In this document: piece after piece, positions 9,146 through 20,520 of the stretch | How positions within the stretch are numbered: position 1 is the first letter of the stretch | How the letters are laid out: each line of letters begins with the position of its first letter | Assembly: GCA_030295235.1 (NCBI GenBank) | Contig: AP026126.1 | Location: forward strand, 1,240,001 to 1,304,000 | Direction: 5' to 3' | Origin: Fistulifera solaris | Lineage: Eukaryota > Bacillariophyta > Bacillariophyceae > Naviculales > Stauroneidaceae | Length of the DNA: 64,000 nt | Position numbers and translations under genes: made by a program | The notes under the pieces: generated by a model | What the model saw: the letters and a program-made list of their open reading frames with translations, nothing else | Database searches by the model: none | Told to the model about the DNA's origin: nothing

Positions 9146-10005
9146 TTTAAATTTTTTGTTATCTTTCCAGTTTGTAGCACTTTCTACATTACTACAGTAC
9201 AAAGTTAAAACCAAGCGAATTATACTGATACTACGTATTTATTCCTAATTTCCTCAAGTCAGAATGCAAAATTTGATGTTCATTATTTATAAATATAAAA
9301 GAAAGAAATAAAGCGGGAGCTGGAGATTACGCGAAAGTCGCTTAAAATTCTGTGAAACTACCATTTTTCATGACGGTGTTGCGTCCGAAGTTGTTGTTAC
9401 AAAGCAACGACGCTCAATGCGAATCACATAAGGCTTCAAATGGGTTACATTTCGGTTGAATTATGGTCAATTAGGTCCTTTGCAACCGTGTGAGCTTCAC
9501 CTGTCATTAAATAAGTGACTTCACACCCCGGAGATGCTGCTGTGGTTGTGGTTCTCCGAGTGAAGTCTTTCGTTTGAGGTCTTGCCAGCCCGTCAAATGA
9601 GCGACGTCTTTCACTTTATATAGCCCATCACATGCACTGAATCTGGAGATACATGTTTTGCGTGGGTCACAGGACTTTTGTGCATAAAATTCTGGTACTG
9701 ATTATATTTTCGGTCTTCATAACGTGATGATGATTCGATCCACGTTGTGCATGTTGCTGTTTTGGTGCTGCTGTAGCTACGCGGATCCGAAATAATCGGA
9801 AGACGTTTGTCCCTTCATGACGCAAGGGAATTACCCATGATCTACTCACGGCTATACGTCATTGCAAAACAAAACACAAGCACAAGTCCCGATGCCGCTG
9901 CAAAGCCGTAATGCTACGGGTTCTTGCTGCCATTAGATTTACGGCGTTTAAAGACTTTTACATTGTACAAACATTATTTAGAAGTGTACTCCTCGAAATA
10001 CACAC
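9146..10005. other. Non-coding stretch upstream of GT25 (copy 2)
   Basis: Copy of 5849-6707. No supported gene. Here it ends at the stop codon of the complete SBF2-domain gene. Confidence 0.5.
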
Positions 10006-12836
10006 CTATTTATCGGCTTGATCTTGCAATAGCTTTCGTTGCGCTTCGAGCAAATGTTGAAGAAGCATCGTTCGATGGTTACTTGGTAACTGGTTCCGAA
10101 TAGACGATCTCCGGACAAATGCGCTCGCACGTTCCAATCCACAGCCAAATTCCATCATGGAATGGGCTAAGGAGCCAAGCTGGGCGAACACGATTGCGTG
10201 AACCTGCGACGCGGCTTCTACCCGCTCGACTGAATTCAGATCGTGCCATTTGGTTTTTCGAACCTGGCCCCACTCACTATTTTGTCGAATCTGACGGGCT
10301 CTCGATATCTTTTGTTTCTCGAAATTCGCCATCACTCCGCTTTGAGTCATTGCCTCGTCAATTTGTTGATTCAGGGCTTCGTCCCAGAACTCATCTTTGG
10401 ACCAAATTGGATGACCAAGTAACTTGTTCCGAATGTATATGCGTTCACTTCGTGAAATCGAAACGTCAAGGGAATGTTCACATGAATCGGATTCGATCAT
10501 GTAGAATGTTTGCGTCAACATGATGCATATCTTTGCATTCGATATTCCCCCTTCCTCATTCGCGCATCCGGTCAAAATGGCAGAGAAAATTTCGCAGAGA
10601 CCATCGAATTGAAGTTTCGTCAGCACATGGGCATTGTCGCTCCTTTTAAATTCAAAGCATAGCACAAAGCTGACCGCGATGATTTTCCTTGGTGGGCAGT
10701 TTGGCATAGAAACGATACTGTACTATCGAACTCATCGCGAATTCTCGCTGTGTCGTCGTTCATAAGCAAATCTTGCTGCAATTCTGATGTTGTAGCGAAC
10801 AACTTTTGAATGGAATCGTTGATTTTTTCTATTGACGACTCAAAAACAGCTTCATTCATTTCCGGGATCACCGATGGTGCTTGATCGGTACTGGTACCGT
10901 CAACGCGCTTCGAGGACTCCTGATGAGAGCCACCTGTCATGGCCTCTACGTGACTACTAAGTGTAGCAAGCGCCGAAGCCACTCCGCCATCATCATCGTC
11001 ACCGAGATGACTGGAGCCACCGGGGCTCCTCTTGTCGGCCTCTATGTAGAAATCCAAGTCGCGTCGCACATCTATCGCATCGATCGACTCTTCTACCGCA
11101 GCAAGTGATGTCAACCGATCTTCCAGAGACGCTCGTTCCAGCTCAATCCAGAATTTCAAGCATCGTGCCTGAGCGTTTCCTGCGGCAAGAAGACAAGCTT
11201 CAGCCGCTGTTCGAGCCGAACGACGCGTAGTATCTAAAGTAGACAGAAGATTCAGTAAATCTCGAGCGGCGTCTTCAATATCTTCATCAGCTTGTAGTGC
11301 TGTCTTTCTCAAATCCGGTAGACCAACGTAATGTTCAATTTGTTCACGTGATGCTGTGGGTCCGACAAGCTGGTCGTTAAATTCATCATCTCCTTCATCT
11401 CCATTGAAAGTAGCTTGGTCTTGTGGAAGTGAGAAAGGGGCGCTGGGTAGATCCATCGGTTCAAAACTACCATCTTCCATCATATCTGCGACACCTTTGG
11501 CTATATCAGAGATCTCCTCCGACGTTGTACCGAGAATGGCCGCCGACTGTCCGTCTTTTTGCTTTTTTAACTTATCCAGACGCAATCTCTGACGATCCAT
11601 ACTTCTTTGTTTTAAAGCTTGTTCCATCTTCTTTTGGCACTTTAACTCAGCGTTGTAAACATTTTCCCAACATCGATCAGCGTTCTGCTTAAGCTGCGAG
11701 ACCCTCTCTTCCATAATTCGTACACGTTTCAATATTTCGGTCAAAGCTTGTTGCCTTCCGGCAACGCGTTGTGCAGTTTTATCCATTGCAGCCCTGTATG
11801 CGGTCAAAAATCCTTCATACGACGAATCGCTCTGGGTCACTGCCGAGAAGCTATTGCGGAGTTTGCCATGATCTGTAGCGGCCGATGCCTTTTGTAATCG
11901 TTGAAGATCCGCTTCGGCCATAGATAAGTGATATTGTTCCAACGCCTGAATGGCTTGATACACCGTACTTGTGGACGGTGACAGGAGAGGTCCTACGCGT
12001 TCTGTCGTTTCTTCAAAATCCACTGCTCGTGGATCAAGAAGTTCCCAGTCCGACGACACCGTCCTGCCACGGCCTGAGTACCAGGCACTGCCGGTTCCAT
12101 TTGAAGTTACAACAGAAGGATGCGTCTGTCGCCATCGTTGACATAATTTGCTTACATCTGCACATATCTGCTGTTTGCTGGCCGTCAAAACATCATGGCA
12201 GAAGCTCCCCAGATGCTGCATGGACTGTTCTGTCTGATACAAGGCATGCGATGTCGCCGGTATAGACCATCCTTTGGCGCTAAATCCATTAAAATGCTGA
12301 TCCTTTTGCAAATCATTCCCCAAAAAGATTGCCGATTCGTAATCTTCTTTTCCTTGCGCGATAAGTTGTGAAAACAAGGTCAAAGCATCTTCATCTCGTT
12401 CCGGGTTCACATCCTCGCCATTGTTTTCTGAAACACCCTCCATACGATTGCCAGTTTTCTTCCACTGCGACGCAACTGTCTGACTGTTCACTAGTAGTAG
12501 ATCCCCGTCTGGTGAGACTAAAACCGAACAATCCATGAGACCCGATTGGGGATCTTTCCGAGCCGCCAGAACGGTATTTTCTTTCCGCAATCCGGAGGCA
12601 GCACCGAGGGCATCGGCGGCGTGAACACACGCATCAAATGTAGCGAGACCCGCCATTTTCTTGTTATCAGCATTCGTCCATCTCTTCTTTGGTGCTTTCT
12701 TTTCATTGAAACGAGCTTTGGGTGAGTTTGGCGCAGGAGACTGTTCCGTTGAAAGAACAAGTTCACCGTTGTCGTCTTTGTCGACTTTGCCGCCGCTATT
12801 CTCTTTCGAGAATTGGCGTTTCAGAGCGCGGATCAT
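10006..12836 (-). CDS. SBF2-domain (KIAA0513-like) protein, one frame break
   Basis: Large cytosolic protein whose C-terminal ~235 residues match the SBF2 domain of myotubularin-related proteins and KIAA0513 (LTQTFYMIES, LLGHPIWSKDEFWDEAL, AHSMMEFGCGLERASAFVRR). The first ~700 residues are mostly polar: a Lys-rich start, segments of predicted coiled coil (~330-420), and acidic linkers. The frame breaks at TT 10634-10635 on the plus strand; one added base joins GAT to NAHVLTKLQFDGL and gives 943 aa exactly. The last 90 bp are duplicated at 6708-6797. A role in membrane traffic or phosphoinositide signalling is inferred only from the domain's relatives. Confidence 0.75.
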
Positions 12837-13275
12837 TGTGTGAAAGCTCTGTTGTGTTTTTAAGCGCTCTTTTGTCTCCCACGGTGTCTATGCTGTTTCA
12901 CCGAAGATCATATAACATCCGCGAAGTCGGTAGTCCAGCGAACCGAAAGAATAGAAAAGGATGAAAAAGCATGCGTTGGCTTTTATTGCGGATGACTTTT
13001 TCACGTTTCTCAGTCCGATGACGTTTCATAGTATAAGAGTGGAACAGGTATTCTTTAATAATTGAAAGTCTTTGGTACCGGTACGTCATTCAGTGTTGCA
13101 GGTGCATTTTTTGACGTGTTCGTTATCCTTTTGACCACATCGCAAAACGACAAAATGAATTTCGTTGCCTTCTTTTTCCTCGTTCTCTCTCCGCGACGCC
13201 CAAAGCCTTCATCTTTCGTCATACGTGACTATTTGCTACATGATGGTAGCAAGACATTTATCGGCGATTAACAGG
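12837..13275. promoter_or_regulatory. Divergent promoter region, SBF2 gene / Nudix gene
   Basis: Spacer between the minus-strand SBF2 gene and the plus-strand Nudix gene. It could hold both promoters. An in-frame upstream ATG for the Nudix gene lies at 13165, but the later ATG gives a better presequence. Confidence 0.45.
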
Positions 13276-14280
13276 ATGCGTTATCTTCGATTGGTGGGAA
13301 CGATCTCGGGCTTGGTAGCATTTCCCCCTTTCGTTCATTCCTTTGCGCTGCCAACTGTAGTACAGGACGGACAGAAACCAACCGTTTTCAAAAGATTCTT
13401 CGCATTGTCATCTCGAGCATCCTCTGAAATGGAAACAATGGCTGGATGTGACGATAGATGGAGTGACATTCTTCCGTTTGAAACAGGTAGTCACAATTCT
13501 GCCAAAATAATCATTCCTTCCGCATTTTCTAGCAATGACCCCTTTCTTTCACAAAACATTACAAATTTATTCCAATCGACGGTTCTAGCCTGCAAGATGA
13601 ATGATAAATCGAGTATATGGGTGCACGTTCCCATGACGCGAAGTTCTATCATCGAGGCCGGTCAATTGTACGAGTTGGGATTTCGTTTTCACCACGCCAT
13701 AGACGACGTTTCCGTATTGAATTTATGGCTCCGTAACAGTGAAAGCAAAGTCCCCAATTTTTCGACACATAATGTGGGAGTGGGTGCCTTTGTTGTGAAC
13801 AGCCAGAATCAAGTTTTGTGTGTTCGCGAACTACGGAAAAATTATATGCCGTGGAAAACGCCCACAGGAACCTCGGAATTGGGAGAATCGATCGAAGATG
13901 CCGCAATCCGAGAAGTGTTCGAAGAAACAGGGATCCGAACGACGTTTCATAGTATTCTTGGGTTTCGTCAAACGCATGGTATGGCTCACGGGAGATCCGA
14001 CCTGTACTTTGTTTGCCGTCTCGATCCGATCGAAGAACAGGACGACAGGGGCAATGTCGTCATTCCTACACCTTGTGCTCAAGCATGTGAAATAGAAACT
14101 GCCGAATGGGTCCCTTTCGATGATTACAAGCGAATGGTCGACGGAGAAGGTTCTCAAAAAGGTCATCCGATGATGTCTCATGTAGTTCACGCTTACGAGA
14201 TGGGTCGGATAATCGAAAAGAAAGTGGTGGCAAGTGTAGTTCCTGGTCGCCTACCCAATGATGTCTACTTTCCTCGATAA
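13276..14280 (+). CDS. Nudix hydrolase, NUDT6-like, probably plastid-targeted
   Basis: Nudix-family pyrophosphohydrolase of 334 aa. From ~125 there is a pre-Nudix domain as in NUDT6 and plant NUDT2/10 types (WVHVPMTRSSIIEAGQLYEL, then NVGVGAFVVNSQNQVLCVRE). The Nudix box is complete (GTSELGESIEDAA then IREVFEETGI). Family members hydrolyse ADP-ribose, NADH or related nucleotides; the substrate here is unknown. I chose the ATG at 13276 because it gives a signal-peptide-like start (MRYLRLVGTISGLVAF) followed by HSFALP, close to the diatom plastid ASAF motif. An ATG at 13165 is also in frame. No introns and no frame break. Confidence 0.85.
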   Translation: MRYLRLVGTISGLVAFPPFVHSFALPTVVQDGQKPTVFKRFFALSSRASSEMETMAGCDDRWSDILPFETGSHNSAKIIIPSAFSSNDPFLSQNITNLFQSTVLACKMNDKSSIWVHVPMTRSSIIEAGQLYELGFRFHHAIDDVSVLNLWLRNSESKVPNFSTHNVGVGAFVVNSQNQVLCVRELRKNYMPWKTPTGTSELGESIEDAAIREVFEETGIRTTFHSILGFRQTHGMAHGRSDLYFVCRLDPIEEQDDRGNVVIPTPCAQACEIETAEWVPFDDYKRMVDGEGSQKGHPMMSHVVHAYEMGRIIEKKVVASVVPGRLPNDVYFPR

Positions 14281-14408
14281 ATCTACGATTTTGAAGTCTT
14301 AAGAACTACTCTAGATATTGTCAAGTATATAGAAGGTCTCATCTGGTACTATGCATTATGGGGCTCCGCCCTGTGAGTAAACAGAAAAGGTTCCTCCTGT
14401 CAAGCGCC

Positions 14409-14696
14409 TTAACGGGCCCGTTGACGCATCTTACGACGCTTGCGTCTGAGACGACGCATGCGCTTTTTGCGCCACTTGGGACGCATACCGGCCTGAACTT
14501 CCAAAGCCATGGCGAGTTCGTCCTCTTCTTCGACACCGTTGGCAGCCAAAGTGCCACCCTCGAGGATATCACTGCCGCGCATGAGGCGGATCTGACCAGA
14601 AGGAACAAATTCCTTGTTCTCAATGGCGAGTTTGAGCGACTCAACCGAGTCGGTGGCGTCCACGTTGTACGCCGTAGCACCTACGAAAATCTGCAT
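14409..14696 (-). CDS. Ubiquitin-like / ribosomal protein eL41 fusion
   Basis: A single 95-codon open frame. Residues 1-70 are a ubiquitin-like fold: MQIFVGATAYNVDATD start, LKLAIENKEFVPSGQIRLM core, GSDILEGGTLAANGV. It is closer to FUBI than to ubiquitin, and ends ...LEVQAG. Residues 71-95 are a complete eL41 ribosomal protein (MRPKWRKKRMRRLRRKRRK, then MRQRAR) including its own Met. Ubiquitin or UBL fusions are known for eS31, eL40 and eS30; I do not know of one for eL41. Cleavage after AG, not the usual GG, would release a normal 25-aa eL41. The gene is convergent with the Nudix gene, 128 bp from its stop. The frame is uninterrupted and the eL41 part abuts the UBL exactly, so an error-made fusion is unlikely. 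Confidence 0.9.
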   Translation of the reverse strand: MQIFVGATAYNVDATDSVESLKLAIENKEFVPSGQIRLMRGSDILEGGTLAANGVEEEDELAMALEVQAGMRPKWRKKRMRRLRRKRRKMRQRAR

Positions 14697-15298
14697 GATT
14701 GCTGTTTTTAGACAACTGGTTGCTCAGACCTAACAGCACGAGTATGAATGGTAAGATATATAGCTCATAAGAATGAGTGAAATAATAAAAAGGCTCATTT
14801 TGGTAATTCCACGCTATGAAACCTTCACGATTTCAAGTCACAACGCCTTAAAGGCGTCAAGCGGGCACATAAATCGTGACATGCTTCAATCGCTGCAACC
14901 GCGCCTCTTGCAAAGCACCGACTGGCTCTCAATACCAATCCAGGACAAGCTATATTCACGAAGGAACGAAATGATAGAAAATAACATATTTATCGAACAT
15001 ACCTTATTACAAGGGAACAGACTGCAGTTATGAGTGTTTCGTTGAAAGGCTGCGGTGGAGGGAGGCTCAACAGCACTGCGTACCTCTAGTAGCGGTCCGT
15101 ACATTTTGTACGCAAAAGGAGCACAGCCTGAAAATTGGAGGACGAGAAGGCATCGAAAACAAAGTAGCGGACGACGAGAAGACGGTCCTTCAGATATGTA
15201 GACATCGATTTATGGTGTGACACAATCCTACAGTATGAGTGAGTGAAGAAGTGCCGCAGTCCCATCCCCTTTCGCACGTTCGTCGCGAATGCAGCGTG
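14697..15298. promoter_or_regulatory. Divergent promoter region, UBL-eL41 / SF3B1
   Basis: About 0.6 kb between the divergent starts. No supported gene. A small plus-strand open frame at 14773-15033 has no recognisable features. Confidence 0.4.
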
Positions 15299-18200
15299 AT
15301 GAAAGCAGCAAACAGCACGATAGAAAGGCTCATTAACAAGAAAACAATCCATAAAAATTGCAACAACAAAATGACTCCAGTAGGAAAGAACATAGAAGAC
15401 ATGAAAGAAGATGACCGAGGCATTCGATTCGGCGAGGGTGTAGGCTATGATGATGGATACGGTGACAACGATGAAGAGTTTGTTTCCGAATTGCCCACTG
15501 CGGAAGAAGAAAATGCGGTCGAAGATGAAGAAATTGATGAAGGTAATGCACGTAGCCATCCCAGTAGTATTATCGGTCGATCGTCGGTAGGTACTCACAC
15601 GTTGCTCCTCTTTGTTTCCCCATTCCGTACAATTTCTCACAGCACTTTGTTCTTCCAGACTGAAGAAGGAGGAGAAAATACAGATCCTTTCAAAGGACGA
15701 TCTTCTGGTTCTGGACTTGTAAACACGAGAATTGCCGATCGAGAATCGGATTATCAGAGACGTAGACACGATAGGGTACTTCGTGAAGAAGGTGTCTCGT
15801 TCAAAGATGCGATGAAACAGGCTAATATGGAGAAAGAGGAAGATGAACTGCATCGAGATTTGGCCAAGCTGCAAAAGAGGCTGCTGAAGCTGCGGATATG
15901 GCAGACGACGGTGGCGAGAATGGTTCCCGAAGGCGTAAGAGACGGTGGGATGCCACGGGGCGGATCCTACACCCGACAATAAGGAGGACTCGGCACTTAT
16001 TTCGGATAATGAATCAATTGTGTCTTCACAAAACAAATGGGATGTAGACCCTGCCGCAGAGCGATCGTCTTCAAGTCGTCGAAAGAAACGTTGGGATGAG
16101 ACTCCTGTTATTAGTGCTTCTGGTGTAGCGGCGACACCAATGGTTGCATCAGGTGTATCAAAATGGGATCAGACCCCGCTTGTGGCGTCGGGGGCGCAAG
16201 TTGGTGCCACTCCTGTTGTCGGCGCCTCTGCGGGTCGAAATCGATGGGACGCGACACCGCTCACAACGACAACTACGACGACTGGTGTCCCACAAACCCC
16301 ATCCGGTGGACTCGTCTCTAAGGCAGCGGCCTTGCAGCAAGAAATGGAATCGAGGAACCGACCGTGGACTGATACGGCCTTGGATGCTATTTTGCCTTCG
16401 GAAGGGTATACTATTTTGCGTCCACCGGCTAATTACATTCCTCTTCGGACACCAGGTCGTAAACTGCTAGCGACACCCACACCTCTTTCCATGACTCCGG
16501 CTGGGTTTCAGATGGAAATCCCTATCGAACAGCGGGTGGATGCATCGATTCAGGAAATTCGTGCCGCTTACGGTGTACCAGTCGGTCCTGAAACCGATCA
16601 GTCGGGGCTTCCTTCTTCTTTGCCTAACATAAAACCCGAAGATATGCAATATTTTGGACGTCTTCTTGAAGATGCCGACGAAGACAAATTATCTAAAGAT
16701 GAGCAGAAGGAACGCCAGATTATGGCTTTGCTGCTGAAGATCAAGAGCGGCACCCCACCGCAACGCAAGACTGCAATGCGACAGATCACCGACCGGGCTC
16801 GATTTTTCGGGGCCGGTCCACTTTTAATCAGATATTGCCACTTCTCATGAGTCCTTCTTTGGAAGATCAAGAGCGACACCTGCTTGTCAAAGTGATTGAT
16901 CGGGTTCTCTACAAATTGGACGATCTCGTGCGGCCATTTGTTCATCGCATTCTGGCTGTTATCGAGCCCCTTTTGATTGACGAGGACTACTACGCCCGAG
17001 TAGAAGGAAGAGAGATTATCAGCAATCTGGCCAAGGCCGCTGGGCTCCCAACGATGATCGCGACTATGCGCCCCGACATTGACAGCCCCGATGAGTATGT
17101 TCGAAACACTACTTCTAGAGCGTTTGCGGTTGTTGCCAGTGCGCTTGGAGTATCTGCTTTGCTTCCTTTTCTCAAAGCCGTTTGTCAATCACGAAAATCA
17201 TGGCAAGCTCGCCACACCGGTATTAAGATCGTGCAACAGATTGCGCTTTTAATGGGAATTGCTGTTCTCCCTTATCTTCGAGAACTTGTTGAAATTGTGA
17301 GTCATGGATTGGAGGACGACATGCTCAAAGTCCGAATCATAACGGCTCTCACCTGTGCAGCGTTGGCCGAAGCGTCCCATCCTTTTGGTGCGGAAAGCTT
17401 CGATGTGGCTATCCGTCCCCTTTGGAAAGGAGCTATGGAGCAGAACGGCAAATCCTTAGCTGCTTTTCTGAAAGCCATTGGATTCATCATCCCCCTGATG
17501 GAAGAAAATTATGCGAGCCACTACACTCGCCTGGTTATGCCGATTCTTCTCCGAGAGTTTCACTCTCCTGACGAAGAAATGAAACGAATTGTTCTTAAAG
17601 TTATACAGCAATGTGTTGCAACGGCTGGTGTCGAGCCTGACTACATCCGTCAAGAAATTCTTCCGGAGTTCTTCAAAAACTTTTGGATTCGTCGAATGGC
17701 ATTGGACCGACGAAACTACAAACAAGTAGTTGAAACGACCGAAGAGCTTGCCAATAAAGTTGGGTGCTCTGACATTGTCGTTCGGATCGTTGATGACCTG
17801 AAAGATGATTCCGAACCATACCGAAGAATGGTCATGGAAACGGTCAAAAAGTGATTGAAAATTTGGGTGGAAGTGATATCGATGATCGTCTAGAAGAAAG
17901 ATTAATTGACGGAATTCTATACGCTTTCCAAGAGCAGGCCGTTGACGCAAGTAACACTGGAGCGAACAGCTTTGGCAGAGAAAGTCAGACCATGTTGGAA
18001 GGTTTCGGAACTGTGGTGAACGCGCTAGGAGAGCGATGCAAGCCTTATTTGAAACAGATTGCAGCTACAATCAAGTGGCGTCTAAACAATAAAGCCTCTA
18101 CCGTCCGGATGCAAGCGGCTGATTTGATTGGCCGCATTGCAGTTGTTATGAAGGCATGCGGAGAAGATCAGCTGATGGGGCATTTAGGAGTTGTTCTCTA

Positions 18201-19179
18201 TGAATACCTGGGCGAAGAATACCCAGAAGTCTTGGGATCCATCCTCGGAGCCCTACGTTCAATCGTGTCATCGATCGGAATGACTAAGATGCAGCCTCCT
18301 ATTCGAGATCTATTGCCGCGACTCACACCAATTCTTCGCAATCGTCACGAGAAAGTTCAAGAAAATGTTATTGATCTTGTGGGGCGCATTGCCGACAGGG
18401 GCGCTGAATTTGTGTCTGCCAAAGAATGGATGAGAATCTGTTTTGAGTTGCTTGAGATGTTGAAAGCGCAGAAGAAGGCTATTCGTAGAGCAGCCGTGAG
18501 TACGTTTGGTTTCATTGCCAAGGCCATCGGACCCCAAGATGTCTTGCATACACTTCTGAACAACTTAAAGGTCCAAGATCGACAGATGCGTGTGTGCACT
18601 ACTGTAGCAATAGCTATTGTCGCTGAAACGTGTGGGCCGTTTACAGTTCTCCCTGCTTTAATGAACGAATACAGAGTTCCTGAGCTAAATATCCAAAATG
18701 GAGTACTGAAGGCGATGAGTTTTATGTTCGAGTACATCGGAGATATGGGCAAGGATTATATCTATGCCGTTTGTCCGCTCTTGGAAGATGCCCTAATGGA
18801 GCGCGATCCCGTCCATCGACAAACTGCTTGTTCGACAGTCAAGCATCTTGCGCTTGGAGTCGCTGGATGTGGATGCGAAGACGCGTTGATCCACCTGCTG
18901 AACTTTGTTTGGCCAAACATCTTCGAGGAAAGTCCGCACGTGATCCAAGCCGTTATGGACGCTATCCAAGGCTTGATGGTTGCCCTTGGACCGAACATAA
19001 TTCTACAGTACACTATTCAGGGGTTGTATCACCCGGCACGAAAAGTGCGTGAAGTCTATTGGAGGATCTATAATTCTCTTTACATTTATAATGCTGACGC
19101 GCTTGTTGCGGCGTACCCGCTGATCGAAGATGAAGGGGGAAATACCTACTCTCGTACAGCTCTTGAGCTTTTCATTTAA
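15299..19179 (+). CDS. SF3B1: Splicing factor 3B subunit 1 (SF3b155), four frame breaks
   Basis: U2 snRNP subunit that grips the branch point. The N-terminus is acidic, with [14 protein letters not shown], then several RWDxTP-type repeats (RWDETP, KWDQTP, RWDATP) that are phosphorylation and SF1/U2AF-binding motifs. From ~16640 the HEAT-repeat superhelix follows, very close to the animal protein ([51 protein letters not shown]). One 72-bp intron, 15587-15658. Frame breaks lie at AA 15866, GGGG 15957, TTTT 16822 and AAAAA 17846; one extra base at each restores the family sequence and a 1270-aa protein. The start could also be the ATG at 15371. The drug- and disease-relevant HEAT region is present. 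Confidence 0.95.
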
Positions 19180-19279
19180 ACAACTTTGCAGTACAAGCAA
19201 AAAATTAATTCTTATAAAAAGTTTCGTCACATCGTGTAATATTGTGCGGCAAAAGCTGAGAATAATTATTGTCCCAATC

Positions 19280-20086
19280 CTAAAGAATGGACTTCAAATC
19301 AGCTGCAAGCAATTGCCACAATCTCATCTTCGTCTGAAGTTCGGCTAGACGAGATTCGTCCGAATCTTTACTACTATCTCGTTGCATTGTTGTGTCTTGG
19401 TAACTAGCACCATTCAACAAGAGATGGAGTTTCTTTTGTTCCTCGCTCGCGATTGCCTGTTTCAAAACTGACACTTCTTGACCAAGACCGGATATGAGTT
19501 GTTCGGCTGCGCTCAGCAGAGGTTTCAAAGCATGTTTCTGATGATTATAAACATCTTTGAAAAATCGAGCCTCCTTGCCGAGAAGTTGCGCAATGATGAA
19601 AAAGGAGTTATCTCGAAGCGGATGCGGTTCCGATAGGGAAATTGGACTAGAGGTTGCAAATTTGGAATGAAATACGCTAGATCGAGGGGTCAATCCAATA
19701 CGTCCAGGTGTCTGCTTCGCCGGCGATCGAGCTTTAGTATTCGCTTTGAGCTGCATTGCCTCTCGCCTAATATTATTCCAGAGAACGGCTTCCTTCTTTG
19801 CGCTGCTTATGCTAGGGCGATTGACGAGGAAATCTCCGATCTTGGTCCAAATGTCGTCGTCTATTTTGTCACCGCTAACGTCGCTAACGTCGCAATGACT
19901 CTGAACTGCATCTGACAAGTTTGATTTTCCATCGTAAAGAGATCTCAGCATCTTGAAATGAAAGTCGACAAAGCGAAACTTGGAAGCAAGTTCGACGGCA
20001 GCTTCTTCGCTGTCATCGCTCAACCGAGCACGCTTGCGAGACTGATCATCCACATCCTCCGCTTGGTCTCGAATATCCTTGTTCAT
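19280..20086 (-). CDS. Hypothetical protein, 268 aa, nuclear-type
   Basis: Not recognised. It has an N-terminal KRAR basic patch after an acidic stretch, a helical block with FRFVDFHFKMLRSLYDG, a basic Ser/Pro-rich linker (KARSPAKQTPGRIGLTPR), and a helical C-terminal third ending KMRLWQLLAADLKSIL. The layout resembles coiled-coil scaffold proteins such as kinetochore subunits, but I cannot name a family. The frame is intact. It is convergent with SF3B1, with 100 bp between stops. Confidence 0.7.
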   Translation of the reverse strand: MNKDIRDQAEDVDDQSRKRARLSDDSEEAAVELASKFRFVDFHFKMLRSLYDGKSNLSDAVQSHCDVSDVSGDKIDDDIWTKIGDFLVNRPSISSAKKEAVLWNNIRREAMQLKANTKARSPAKQTPGRIGLTPRSSVFHSKFATSSPISLSEPHPLRDNSFFIIAQLLGKEARFFKDVYNHQKHALKPLLSAAEQLISGLGQEVSVLKQAIASEEQKKLHLLLNGASYQDTTMQRDSSKDSDESRLAELQTKMRLWQLLAADLKSIL

Positions 20087-20520
20087 ATTATGTCAAGATC
20101 GTAGACGGTCTGGTCAAAAGTCAAACGTAATGCGGTGCAGCAACAACACCTACCTGCGACCTTGACTGCATAACCAGCACGGCATCACAGAGTAATTACC
20201 AGTATAACTCTCATCTCTCATGGCAAAAAGCAATGCGTTGCTTCTCTGCTGAGGTTAAGGTTAATTCTCGACGGAGGGGGTACCCGGATATGAAAGAATT
20301 TTACGACCCTCTACCTGGTACGGTACTTGTACCCGTACCAGGAAACGGCGTTAAAATTCTGCCTCGTCGTGGACAATACGTAGAAATCTTGTACTGTACT
20401 GGGAGGCAGAATTTTAACGTCCTTTCCAGGTGCCATGCTATCCACCAGGTACTTGGTATAATTAATTGCAACAAGTACAGTACCTGGTAAAGATGAATAC
20501 CATTATAAATTTGCATCAAA
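20087..20520. other. Intergenic region with inverted repeat and TACCTGGTA motifs
   Basis: Divergent spacer between the orphan gene and the TANGO6-like gene. It contains TACCTGGTA at 20312 and 20481, a GTACC-rich stretch, and an inverted repeat at 20349-20419. No gene seen. Confidence 0.5.
20349..20419. repeat. Inverted repeat, 17-bp perfect arms
   Basis: CGTTAAAATTCTGCCTC (20349-20365) and its reverse complement (20403-20419) are separated by 37 bp. This could form a hairpin or be the ends of a tiny mobile element. It lies 100-170 bp upstream of the TANGO6-like start. Confidence 0.75.

Larger units (their letters stand above)
6798..10097. repeat. Tandem duplication, copy 2
   Basis: Second direct copy, starting at CCAAAGCAT right after GGTT of copy 1 and ending where the sequence continues into CCGAATAG of the SBF2-domain gene. 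It keeps the original right junction, while copy 1 keeps the original left junction. Near identity means the event is very recent, kept identical by conversion, or an assembly artefact. Confidence 0.95.

Noticed and set aside
10620-10735. A short intron in the SBF2-domain gene
   Set aside because: No donor/acceptor pair of matching phase; one added base joins the conserved frames and gives an exact length.
15239-15298. Earlier start of SF3B1
   Set aside because: The frame there begins at a GTG and has no conserved sequence; ATG at 15299 or 15371 is more likely.
15086-16036. A long minus-strand open frame opposite the start of SF3B1
   Set aside because: It lies antisense to strongly conserved SF3B1 coding sequence and has no domain; chance frame.
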